A stretch of DNA of 47,776 nucleotides from positions 30-47,805 of the forward strand of contig NZ_CAAKON010000025.1 in assembly GCF_901212655.1 (NCBI RefSeq). Reading direction: 5' to 3'. Below, piece by piece: positions 33,530 to 41,188 of this stretch. The notes under the pieces were generated by a model, which was given only the letters and a program-made list of their open reading frames with translations, was not told where the DNA came from and made no database searches. This DNA is from Olsenella uli (GTDB lineage Bacteria > Actinomycetota > Coriobacteriia > Coriobacteriales > Atopobiaceae). Position 1 is the stretch's first letter; each line of letters begins with the position of its first letter. A program made the translations under genes and the position numbers.

Positions 33530-35244
33530 CACGCCTCGACCCCCAGGGCCTCAAGCTTGACCATGTCGTACATGACCATGCCGCTCGTGGTGAACGCAAG
33601 CACGTTCTGCTCGGCAAACGCCGATGCCGGAACCTCCACGGTAATGGTCTGGGGCTTGCCACCCGTCACGCTCGATCGGTAGGCGGCGCGGTCGGTCCCA
33701 AACGTCTCGCGCACGAGCTCACGCCCGTTCAGACTCGCCACGAACGCCACGTCAAGGCAGCCGCCCGTCATCGAGCTCGCCGTCGTCGCGGCGAGGCACA
33801 CCGTGAGCAGGTAGCGGTCGACCGCCAGCTCTGGCCGCGCAAACTCAATCGACCACGCCCCGTCATTGCGCTGCAGGTAGTACCAGTCGTCATCTGTCCC
33901 AACGCGATATGTGTGGTTCTTGGGCGTGAGGCCCATCCACACGTAGTTGCGCGGCTGGTCGGAGAACTTGAAGCCCTCGGTGGTGCCGGTGTGAAGCCCG
34001 AGGTTCCACGCGAGCGGACGCACCACGTTCGGCACCGCAATCGCGCCGGCATCGAGCGCCTCGCCCGGGGCGAGGTCGAAGGTGCCGAGGTCATGCTCCT
34101 GTGCATCGGTCGTGGCGTTGAGGCGAGCCCGGAGCCAGTAGCGCCCCGGCTGCAGGCCCGTGAGCTCGAAGCGATCGACGTCTGGCACAGACGCGCCATC
34201 CGTTCTTGCGTAGTAGATGCGGCCCGCCTTCTGGTCGAAGTAGTCTCCCGGAGCGTCGGTGGCCACCACGGTCCAACCACGCGAATGGTCAACCGGATGC
34301 GCGAGCTCCAGCACGCCGGAGAGGCTCGCGTAGTCGCCGCTGTAGAGGCCGGGCTCGTCGAGCCAGGCCGCCGGCAGGGCCGCACGCTCCGCCGCCGCGC
34401 GCGCATGGGCGTCCGCCACCGGGTCGGGCCCGTGGTTGATGTAGAGGCACCAGGGGCCGTAGGCCTTGAGCCAGCCCTCGGGCACCACGAAGTCTCCGGT
34501 ACCAAAGTGGGCGCCCGTGAGGTAGTTGAGGATGATGCAGTCATAGTGGACGAGCAGCTCCTGCTTGAGCGGCCCCGTGGGATAGCAGCTCTTGTCGAGC
34601 GGGATGAACCACGCGCCCCACTCGTCGTCTCCACGGCCGCCGCTCCACTGACCCCACAGCTCGTTCTCGGCGAAGTAGCCTGCGTAGTCGTACTTGGAAT
34701 ACACACTCGAGTTGGAGTAGCGCGTGCCGTCGGCGAGGCGATAGGTCTCGTCCTGGAGCCACTCCCCCTCCTTGGCCATGTACTGGGCGCGCGGCTGCAG
34801 GCCCTCGCGCGCATCGGTGTAGCCGGTTGTGAGCAAGCTCGAGTCGAAGCGATAGACCGTGCGCAGCTCGTTGATCACCACGTCCGGCTCGTCGGTGCCC
34901 GCCACGACGTAGCCGTAGACGGCGGGCGTCTCGTCCGCAATCACCAGATGGTAGGCGAGCTTGAGCGGGCTCTCGTCGTCCACGTAGGCAACGTGCGCGA
35001 GCTCGGGCGTGCTGGCGACGACCTCGAGGCGGGTCGGCACGAGGTTGCGGGTCTTGCCGCCCACGTGGTAGTCGCAGTAGAAGCTGTGCTCGCGGTCCGG
35101 ATCAGCGTCTGCGCCAGAGAGGTTCACGAGCAGCTCCCGGCCGTCGACCACGACCGACGTGGCCTTGCCGTCCTCGGAGAAGGTGACCGAGATGCGCCCG
35201 TTGCCAAGCGAGCAGGACATTCCGTCCGTCTTGACCCATGCCAT
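33529..35244 (-). CDS. rhamnogalacturonan lyase, PL4 (571 aa)
   Basis: Cleaves the rhamnose-galacturonate backbone of rhamnogalacturonan I by beta-elimination. The three-domain PL4 layout is visible: a large N-terminal beta-sandwich (GNGRISVTFSEDGKATSVVVDG, SFYCDYHVGG, RTVYRFDSS, ELWGQWSGGRGDDEWGAWFI, YHVILNYLTG-like NYLTGAHFG), a central fibronectin-like module (DRFELTGLQPGRYWLRARLNATTD) and a C-terminal CBM-like domain (WMGLTPKNHTYRVGTDDDWYYLQRND, LNGRELVRETFG). ATG 35244 has AGGAGA upstream. No signal peptide, unlike secreted fungal and Dickeya enzymes. A perfect 20-base palindrome lies 167 bases upstream. Confidence 0.9.
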   Translation of the reverse strand: MAWVKTDGMSCSLGNGRISVTFSEDGKATSVVVDGRELLVNLSGADADPDREHSFYCDYHVGGKTRNLVPTRLEVVASTPELAHVAYVDDESPLKLAYHLVIADETPAVYGYVVAGTDEPDVVINELRTVYRFDSSLLTTGYTDAREGLQPRAQYMAKEGEWLQDETYRLADGTRYSNSSVYSKYDYAGYFAENELWGQWSGGRGDDEWGAWFIPLDKSCYPTGPLKQELLVHYDCIILNYLTGAHFGTGDFVVPEGWLKAYGPWCLYINHGPDPVADAHARAAAERAALPAAWLDEPGLYSGDYASLSGVLELAHPVDHSRGWTVVATDAPGDYFDQKAGRIYYARTDGASVPDVDRFELTGLQPGRYWLRARLNATTDAQEHDLGTFDLAPGEALDAGAIAVPNVVRPLAWNLGLHTGTTEGFKFSDQPRNYVWMGLTPKNHTYRVGTDDDWYYLQRNDGAWSIEFARPELAVDRYLLTVCLAATTASSMTGGCLDVAFVASLNGRELVRETFGTDRAAYRSSVTGGKPQTITVEVPASAFAEQNVLAFTTSGMVMYDMVKLEALGVEA

Positions 35245-35761
35245 GTGAGACTCTCCTCTTCTTGGCGACCGTGCGATGGGCCGCCTCCACGGCCCCTCGT
35301 CAGCCACAGCCCACCTGCAGACTGCCCTCTCTTCCACTTAGAGGGTACTCAGCGCCATCGCACGGGACCGCGTAGTCTCGACAGGCGTACGCGCAGGATG
35401 CGTTTGACGGAAATGGTACCGGTACCATTTTCACGGCAGCCGCCTCGTCGAAAACCGTTTTTCTACCCGAGTTGGCCGTGATCTACAAACCCGCAGGTAA
35501 AGCCCACATCAAGCTTCAGACGAAAGGTGTCCTCCGCACGCTGTCTGCGCCGTACGGAGTTCAGACTTGTCGCCATCGAAACTCTTCTCAGACCGCCAGG
35601 AGCGCCGCTCCTGCCGCTCGCCAGGCAAAACCGACCGTTCACGGGCGCTTCCGGGCAAGAGGCGGCGGCTCGACGTCCAAGGGAGTCGTCCGGCAACGCA
35701 ACAAGAAGGCCCCGACGTGGCACATGCCACGCCGGGGCCGCAAGCGCTGGCGTTCGACGCG
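35245..35761. promoter_or_regulatory. intergenic region holding the PL4 operator and a terminator
   Basis: AAATGGTACCGGTACCATTT (35411-35430) is a perfect 20-base palindrome. CGAAAACCGTTTTTCT at 35449-35464 is a second, weaker copy. These control the PL4 operon reading leftward. The remainder is the transcription terminator of the second symporter. No gene is supported in these 517 bases. Confidence 0.7.
35701..35739 (-). terminator. intrinsic terminator of the second GPH symporter gene
   Basis: GGCCCCGACGTGGC (35708-35721) pairs with GCCACGCCGGGGCC (35726-35739), one internal mismatch, ACAT loop, followed on the minus strand by TTCTTGT. It lies 23 bases after the symporter stop. Confidence 0.8.
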
Positions 35762-37372
35762 CTAGTTCGCAGACACCGTCTCCGCTGCGCTCGCCACGTC
35801 CTCGACCTCGGGCTTGTGCTCGAAGTTCATGACGCGGTTGTTGCCCCAGCAGTGCTCGTACTTGTAGCCGGTGAGCTGCTCGACGAGCTCCTTGGTCTCG
35901 GGGTCCACGTCGGCCTTGGAGCCACCGTCACGCAGGCGGGCAATCTCTGCGAGCAGAATCTTGTGCGTCGTCGGGTTGAGCTTGACGCGGCTCGAGAAGT
36001 AGATGCCCATGACGGCGAAGATGATCGGGACGAAGCAGAAGATGAACGTCAGGCCGTCGGTGACCGACTGCGGCTGTTCGGTGGCTCCGGTCACGAAGCC
36101 CATAGCCCCAAGGACGCCGGTGATCACGATGGCCTCGATGGCCTTGAAGACGTTGTCGATCGTCGAGTTGATTGAGGCGTACTGGCCCTCGCGACGCTTG
36201 CCGGTGAGGATTTCGTCCACGTCGGGAATGAACGAGTAGGCGAAGTCACAGGCGTTGAACACGCCGGTGAGGCCAAAGTTCAGCACAATCGAGAGCACGA
36301 TCCAGGCGGTGATGGTCGCTGCGCGGCCAATCTGGTCGTGCACCTGAACGAGGCCGAAGATCACAAGGAACGTGAGGGCGGCCTGGACGGCGGAGAGCTG
36401 GTAGGCCTTGTAGGCGCCAATCTTCTGGTTAACCCACATGAACAGCACCACGAACGCGATGCCGAAGCCAAAGCTCACGCCCTGCGAGACGGACACGTCG
36501 GCAGAGGTGAGGCCGAGCGCGAAGAGCAGGAAGTACGTGAGGGTCGCGAAGCGCACCGAGCGGAACAGGATCTGGGAGAGGTACATGCCGAGGTAGTTGC
36601 GGAACTCGCGCAGGCTCCAGGCAGAGAAGTAGTTCCAGACCACGAGGGCCACGCGCTTGAGCGGAGAGACCTTCGCAGACTCGAAGCTAGCATCGGCGTC
36701 GGAGAAGTCGGTCGTCTCGTCGTAGGGGTGCTCCCGCACGCTCACGACGGCAATCAACGTGAACGCGGCGGTGACGACGGCGTAGATGACTGCCATCTGC
36801 GTGTAGGTGAGCGCCACCTTGTCACCCCAGAGCGTGAACAGGAACGCGTTGACGATGGAGAGCGAGATCGTAGCCACGGCGACCGTGATCTGGTTCATGC
36901 CGGCGAGCTGAGCGCGCTGGTTGCTGTTGGAGGTCATCTCGGAGGGCAGCACGTACTGGATGGTCTGGAAGCCGGCGTTGAACGACCAGTACAGGAAGTT
37001 CGACGCCGCGTATGCCCACAACGGCAGGCCAGGCGTGAACAGCAGGATCATGAAGGCGAACAGGCCGGGGATCGTGAGCGCGAGCGTGAGGCGACGACGT
37101 CCCACCTTGCGCCCGAGGGCCGTACGATACATGCGGTCGGAGAGATAGCCCCACACCGGCGCGAGGAACGCGGCGCAGATGTCGCCGAGCGAGACAAGCA
37201 CGCCGGCGGTCGCCACATCGATGCCCGCAAACGTGGTGAAGAAGAACATCTCCCACGTCGAGACCATGGCGAAGCCGATGCTCGCCAGGCCGATGGAACC
37301 ATATCCGAGCTTTGCGCGAAGCGGCAGCTTGTCGGCCTGCGCCTCCACTGCCTTCGTTCCAGAACTTGCCAT
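35762..37372 (-). CDS. second GPH/MFS sugar:cation symporter (536 aa)
   Basis: Close paralogue of the 24098 symporter over the full length, with the same landmarks: KLPLRAKLGYGSIGLA, FFFTTFAGI, FLAPVWGYLSDR, GRKVGRRR, VLPSEMTSNSNQRAQLAGMNQ, DFAYSFIPDVDEILTGKRREGQYASINS, and the C-terminal GSKADVDPET...HCWGNNRVMNF extension. ATG 37372 has GGGG upstream. It stands alone between two regulatory regions, ahead of the PL4/CE12/GH105 block, so rhamnogalacturonan oligomers are the likely cargo, leaving oligogalacturonides to the other copy. This division of labour is inferred. Confidence 0.85.
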   Translation of the reverse strand: MASSGTKAVEAQADKLPLRAKLGYGSIGLASIGFAMVSTWEMFFFTTFAGIDVATAGVLVSLGDICAAFLAPVWGYLSDRMYRTALGRKVGRRRLTLALTIPGLFAFMILLFTPGLPLWAYAASNFLYWSFNAGFQTIQYVLPSEMTSNSNQRAQLAGMNQITVAVATISLSIVNAFLFTLWGDKVALTYTQMAVIYAVVTAAFTLIAVVSVREHPYDETTDFSDADASFESAKVSPLKRVALVVWNYFSAWSLREFRNYLGMYLSQILFRSVRFATLTYFLLFALGLTSADVSVSQGVSFGFGIAFVVLFMWVNQKIGAYKAYQLSAVQAALTFLVIFGLVQVHDQIGRAATITAWIVLSIVLNFGLTGVFNACDFAYSFIPDVDEILTGKRREGQYASINSTIDNVFKAIEAIVITGVLGAMGFVTGATEQPQSVTDGLTFIFCFVPIIFAVMGIYFSSRVKLNPTTHKILLAEIARLRDGGSKADVDPETKELVEQLTGYKYEHCWGNNRVMNFEHKPEVEDVASAAETVSAN

Positions 37373-37740
37373 GACGTCCCCTTCCTTCGCTTGCCATCCG
37401 CGCAGGCCTCCGTTGCCGTGCGCCGGGTCGTGGCGACCCTCATGCCGGGCCTCTGTGGCCCGGTGCCCCTAAGGGGGGGGTGGCAAACCGGTTGACGCCT
37501 TGCATGATTACGCGAGGCGATTGCGACACCGAGGGGGAGTCGCCGAGTGCGCGAACCGGCACCATGGCCGGGATTGGAACCGATGCCATTATCGCAATAC
37601 TGCCAAGGCGGAGAAATCCGTTATCCGTCCGAGGCCTTTTCTCATCGCCATATCTGCAGGTAAACGTGATATTTCTCACCTGCATGCACAAAGCGCCCCG
37701 TATCGGTCCTACGGGAAGCCCATCGCCCCAAACGAACGCG
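37373..37740. promoter_or_regulatory. regulatory region of the second symporter gene
   Basis: TTGGAACCGATGCCAT (37574-37589) matches the LacI palindrome at 13 of 16 positions. GCGAACCGGCACCAT (37551-37565) and CAAACCGGTTGA (37484-37495) are weaker relatives, the latter closest to the gene. CCGGGCC/GGCCCGG near 37445-37463 forms a leader hairpin without a T-run. No gene seen. Confidence 0.55.
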
Positions 37741-37776
37741 CGGGTGAGCGGCACCTCGCCCGATGCCGCTCACCCG
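37741..37776. terminator. 12-base perfect stem-loop, terminator-like
   Basis: CGGGTGAGCGGC (37741-37752) pairs perfectly with GCCGCTCACCCG (37765-37776) around a 12-base loop. It has a weak T-rich tail (GTTCGTTTGGGG) on the minus side. It is about 500 bases beyond rhaM, so it could end the rha operon transcript. Confidence 0.4.
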
Positions 37777-37782
37777 CACTAT

Positions 37783-37864
37783 TCGACCGTTTGCCTCTGC
37801 CGGTACCGGATCAGGACGGCAATCGACCGTTCGCCTCTGCCGATGCCGGAGCACGGGACGACAA
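37783..37864. repeat. imperfect tandem duplication of about 41 bases
   Basis: TCGACCGTTTGCCTCTGCCG at 37783 recurs as TCGACCGTTCGCCTCTGCCG at 37823, and the similarity continues to CGGCAA/CGACAA. It lies just before the AraC remnant. Confidence 0.6.
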
Positions 37865-37904
37865 TCGGCCTCATGGCATAGTCGGTGCCCGTGCACGGCG
37901 AGCG

Positions 37905-38152
37905 CCGGGGCGTCCGCGCGCGCGGTCGCCCGCGAGTCCGGCCGCAACGAAAGCTACGTGTCGCAGTACGTGAAGCACCACACCGGGCTCACCGTCACTG
38001 AGCTCGTGACGACAGCGCGCATAAAGGAGGCCCGCCACCTCCTGGGAGAGACGACGGGTCCCTTCGACCGCATCGCGGCGGTAGTGGGCTATGAGAGCCC
38101 GAATCACTTCTCGGGCATATTCAAGCAAAACAACGGCATGACCCCGGGCGCT
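37905..38152 (+). pseudogene. AraC-family regulator remnant (C-terminal HTH only)
   Basis: The plus-strand frame reads GRNESYVSQYVKHHTGLTV, TELVTTARIKEARHLL, FDRIAAVVGYESPNHFSGIFKQNNGMTPGA, a nearly intact AraC-type DNA-binding domain. The ligand-binding half and a start codon with ribosome binding site are missing: the frame upstream is low-complexity repeat DNA. Downstream the frame drifts into DNA that overlaps rhaM on the opposite strand. The site beside the rhamnose genes suggests a lost RhaR/RhaS-type activator, replaced by the RpiR regulator. Called a remnant because no full-length frame can be assembled. Confidence 0.75.
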
Positions 38153-38275
38153 ACCGTCGACGGAGGCACGGCCGGTAGATTCCGAACGCCGGCGTGGCAC
38201 GTCTCGGCTCGTCCGCGGACTTCGCCGACAGGCGCCGGCGTCCACGCTGGGCCGATCGGCTGTGGCCGACACGCC

Positions 38276-38623
38276 CTAATCCAGGTGGAAGGCGCAGGGC
38301 AGGTCGACCGAGACCGGCGAGTTGTCCTCGTTCGTCTCCATGACCGACGCCATGAAGTCCCACCAGCGGCGGCAGACCTCGGTGCTGGCGCTCTCGGCGT
38401 AGCGTTCCGGGTCGTCGAGCTCGATGTAGCCGAACAGGATGTTCGTCTCCTCGTCGATGAAGATGCTGTAGTTGTGGCCGCCGTACTCGTGCAACATGTC
38501 GGCCATCTCGGGCCACAGCTCGTTGTGGCGCCTCTCGTACTCCTCGGCGAAGCCGGGGTACAGCTTCATCTTGAAGCCCGAGATCGTGCGTCCCCCCGCC
38601 GTCTTGCGAACCGTGCCAACCAT
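38276..38623 (-). CDS. rhaM: L-rhamnose mutarotase RhaM (115 aa)
   Basis: Interconverts alpha- and beta-L-rhamnose before isomerisation. Small dimeric alpha/beta-barrel protein: FKMKLYPGFAEEYERRHNELWPEM with the catalytic-region His at 33, YSIFIDEETNILFGYIE, and the C-terminal RRWWDFMASVMETNEDNSPVSVDL...FHL. It is about ten residues longer at the N terminus than typical members. ATG 38623 has GAGAGG upstream. Last gene of the rha block, 80 bases after rhaD. Confidence 0.93.
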   Translation of the reverse strand: MVGTVRKTAGGRTISGFKMKLYPGFAEEYERRHNELWPEMADMLHEYGGHNYSIFIDEETNILFGYIELDDPERYAESASTEVCRRWWDFMASVMETNEDNSPVSVDLPCAFHLD

Positions 38624-38703
38624 GGTACGTCCTCTCGTATCAAGCGTTTTCGACTAGTTACACGACGTCCGCGTGCCAACCTCTCGGCCCGCACCCGCCG
38701 ACC

Positions 38704-39537
38704 CTAGTCGACGAAGTCCTCGTTGATTTTGATGCCGAAGTCGTGGCACGTATCCTTGAGGCCCTTGTCGCTGATCACGTTCAGGAACTTGTCGGAGCCA
38801 CCGTTCGCGGCGCGCGTGGCAATGTAGAGCTGCGCGGCCTTCTCGATCGTGTGCGCGAGGCCGAACGTCTCGTCGAACTCGGCGCCGGTGGCGAACAGAC
38901 CGTGGTGCGCCCAGACGGCGGCGGTGTAGGTCTTCATCTTCTCGCTCGTCGCATCGGCGATGGCGGGGCCGCCCGGCACCATCCAGGGCACGACGCCAAC
39001 GCCCTGCGGGAACACGACGACGCACTCGGTCATCATCTGCCACAGGATGCGGGAGAACGCACGGTCCTCGAGCGGCACGATGAAGCTCATCTCGATGATG
39101 CCCGGAGTGTGCATGTGGTAGCAGACGCGCGTCTTGCCGCCGTCGTGCTCGCAGCGCACGGCCTGGTTCATGAAGTGGCTCTCGAACTCGCTCGTGGGCT
39201 TTCCGTAGAGCGTGAGGCCCCAGCGGATGCGGTAGGTGTCGCCCTCGGGGCCAATCTCCACGATGCCGGCGTTGACCTCGGTGTCGGAGAGCATGTTGCG
39301 CATGTAGCAGCCAGAGCCCTTGGCCATAAAGAACTTGCCAGCCATGGACGGGGCCTTGATGCCCATCTTCACCCAATCGTGCGGCGTCTCGTCAAAGAAC
39401 GAGCGAGCTGCCTCGACCTCCTCATCGGTGAGGCGGTACGTGAGGTTGCCGCCGTTGCGCTCGTGCCAACCCTGCTTGAAGCCGTCGTCACACAGGCGGG
39501 CGAAGCCCTTGACGAACTCAAGATCGGTCATGGACAT
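38704..39537 (-). CDS. rhaD: rhamnulose-1-phosphate aldolase RhaD (277 aa)
   Basis: Zinc class II aldolase splitting L-rhamnulose 1-phosphate into dihydroxyacetone phosphate and L-lactaldehyde. It shows the expected N-terminal GWHERNGGNLTYRL, the SEFESHF glutamate, the zinc pair in CYHMHTPGIIEMSF, and the third His in AAVWAHHGLFATG. The length matches the family. Start 39537 (second Met two codons later). It follows the isomerase gene after a 120-base spacer with a GC hairpin, which may tune relative expression. Confidence 0.95.
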   Translation of the reverse strand: MSMTDLEFVKGFARLCDDGFKQGWHERNGGNLTYRLTDEEVEAARSFFDETPHDWVKMGIKAPSMAGKFFMAKGSGCYMRNMLSDTEVNAGIVEIGPEGDTYRIRWGLTLYGKPTSEFESHFMNQAVRCEHDGGKTRVCYHMHTPGIIEMSFIVPLEDRAFSRILWQMMTECVVVFPQGVGVVPWMVPGGPAIADATSEKMKTYTAAVWAHHGLFATGAEFDETFGLAHTIEKAAQLYIATRAANGGSDKFLNVISDKGLKDTCHDFGIKINEDFVD

Positions 39538-39567
39538 GTGGTAATTCCTTTCGCTTTAACTACATGT

Positions 39568-39641
39568 TACGGATCCCTTTTCTCATGTATCCGTACGCAA
39601 TGAGAAGCGGGGCGCCCGACCACGGGTTACCGGGCGTCCCG
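39568..39641 (-). other. two leader hairpins between the isomerase gene and rhaD
   Basis: GGGGCGCCCG (39609-39618) pairs with CGGGCGTCCC (39631-39640), one wobble pair; nearer rhaD, TACGGAT (39568-39574) pairs with ATCCGTA (39589-39595). No strong T-run follows, so mRNA processing or partial termination is more likely than full termination. Confidence 0.4.
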
Positions 39642-39657
39642 GAGGGAGGGAATCGTA

Positions 39658-41076
39658 CTAGCGGACGACCACACAGGGAACGTCGATGATCTCGGCGACC
39701 TTGAGAATCGTGTGAGTCCAGCTACCCTGAGCAGCCGCGAAGTGGTGCGTCGGGCCCTCAGAGCACCAGCGGTTGTTCCACTCGCGGGCGCCCATCGGGA
39801 AGCGCGTGCGCCACGTGGTATCGCCGTTCTCCAGCTCGGGACCAGCCTCGATGGTTCCCTCGGAGACCACGAACTTGAAGTGACCGTCGGCATCCTGCGT
39901 GGTGGCGAGGAACGTGACAGGGCCGGGCTTGGGGTAGAAGCGCGTGGTGAAGCCGCCGCCCGTCTTGCCGTGGAACACCGGCACCATTTCCATCGACGCC
40001 TTGCGCGCCGTGGAGAAGTCCGCGTCGCCGGAGCCGGAGTGGCCGATCAGCATGACGTCATCGTTGAAGTCGAAGGTGTAGAACTCGGAAAGCTGCGTGG
40101 AGCCCGAGATGGTCTTCATGATGCTCATGCCCAGGGAGACCTTGATGTCGCCCTCGACGGCGCACGCGGTGCCCTGCTTGATGAGCATGGAGAATGCCGG
40201 GATCAGCATGGAGTCGAGCACGCCGGCCTTGCCCTGCGCGAAGCCGTCGTAGTGGCTCGCGATGAAGCCGAGGTTCTCGTCCTTGACCCACCGCTCGAAG
40301 GCGAGCACGTAGCGGGCCATCTCGTGGACGAGCTTCTCGTCATACTCACCGAGGATGTCGAAGGTGTCGTGAATCTTGGCGACCTCCTCGGAGATGGCCT
40401 CCTCGTCGGTGACGCCATCGGCGATGGCCCACATCTTCTCCCAGTCGAACTGCTTGGTGTAGACGCCCATGCGGTTGTAGAGGTTGGTCTCGTCGATGTA
40501 GAGGTCCATCATGCCGGGGTACGGGCGGCCGATCTGCGCGAGGTTGGTGGTGCGGAAGCGACGACGCACCTGCGCGGCGAGGCACCAGTCCTCGATCTCC
40601 TTCTGGGCGGCCTCGTCGCCACCCTCGACGACGCCCGTGATGACGGCGTGACGCTTGCCGGCGCGATTGAGGTCGGCGACCATCTCGCCCACGGCGCCAC
40701 CGGCGTAGGCGATGCCCAGCCAGTCGGCGGTGCCGGCGGTCTTGAAGTCGAGGCAGCGGACCTTCTGCAGGTTCACGACGACCACGGGGACGTTAAGGTC
40801 GCAGACCGCAGGCAGCATGTTGTAGCTGGTGCAGTAGGTGAGCAGCTGAAGGATGACGAGGTCGACGTCGGCGGCACGGAACTTGTCGCCCGCCTCGGCG
40901 GCCTGCTCCTTGGTGGTTACGAGGCCACCGTCAACGAGCTCGACCGTATCGGGGAGCGTCTTCTTGAATGCGGCATACTGGCCTTCGAACTCGGGAACGA
41001 GCTGCGGGAACTGAGGCAGGTAAGCCTTGAGCGCAATGGAGAAGACGCCCACCTTAGCCTTGGTGTTGACGAGCAT
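39658..41076 (-). CDS. L-fucose/L-arabinose isomerase-family protein, candidate L-rhamnose isomerase (472 aa)
   Basis: Sugar isomerase of the fucose/arabinose isomerase superfamily, not of the RhaA fold. Features: KVGVFSIALKAYLPQFP, VDGGLVTTKEQAAEAG, VDLVILQLLTYCTSYNMLP, VVVVNLQKV, the glutamate/histidine-bearing ACAVEGDIKVSLGMSIM, MLIGHSGSGDADFS, and THHFAAAQGSWTHTIL near the C terminus. It stands exactly where rhaA would be (rhaB - this gene - rhaD - rhaM), so L-rhamnose to L-rhamnulose isomerisation is the best inference. ATG 41076 is better spaced from AAAGG than the ATG two codons earlier. The length fits the family. Confidence 0.8.
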   Translation of the reverse strand: MLVNTKAKVGVFSIALKAYLPQFPQLVPEFEGQYAAFKKTLPDTVELVDGGLVTTKEQAAEAGDKFRAADVDLVILQLLTYCTSYNMLPAVCDLNVPVVVVNLQKVRCLDFKTAGTADWLGIAYAGGAVGEMVADLNRAGKRHAVITGVVEGGDEAAQKEIEDWCLAAQVRRRFRTTNLAQIGRPYPGMMDLYIDETNLYNRMGVYTKQFDWEKMWAIADGVTDEEAISEEVAKIHDTFDILGEYDEKLVHEMARYVLAFERWVKDENLGFIASHYDGFAQGKAGVLDSMLIPAFSMLIKQGTACAVEGDIKVSLGMSIMKTISGSTQLSEFYTFDFNDDVMLIGHSGSGDADFSTARKASMEMVPVFHGKTGGGFTTRFYPKPGPVTFLATTQDADGHFKFVVSEGTIEAGPELENGDTTWRTRFPMGAREWNNRWCSEGPTHHFAAAQGSWTHTILKVAEIIDVPCVVVR

Positions 41077-41188
41077 GTCCATATCCTTTCTGCTGGCAGC
41101 CCCAGGCCGTCTCTTGGGCGCGGAGCTCTGGCAATCTGAGCCACAGCCGGTGCGCGAGCCTGGAAAACCGCACGTTATGACCTATTGG

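Noticed and set aside
35472..35765. 97-codon plus-strand frame between PL4 and the second symporter
   Set aside because: It starts at TTG without a ribosome binding site, crosses the symporter terminator and shows no domain.
37445..37463. Hairpin upstream of the second symporter as a terminator
   Set aside because: The stem is short and there is no T-run in either direction; it may simply be leader structure.
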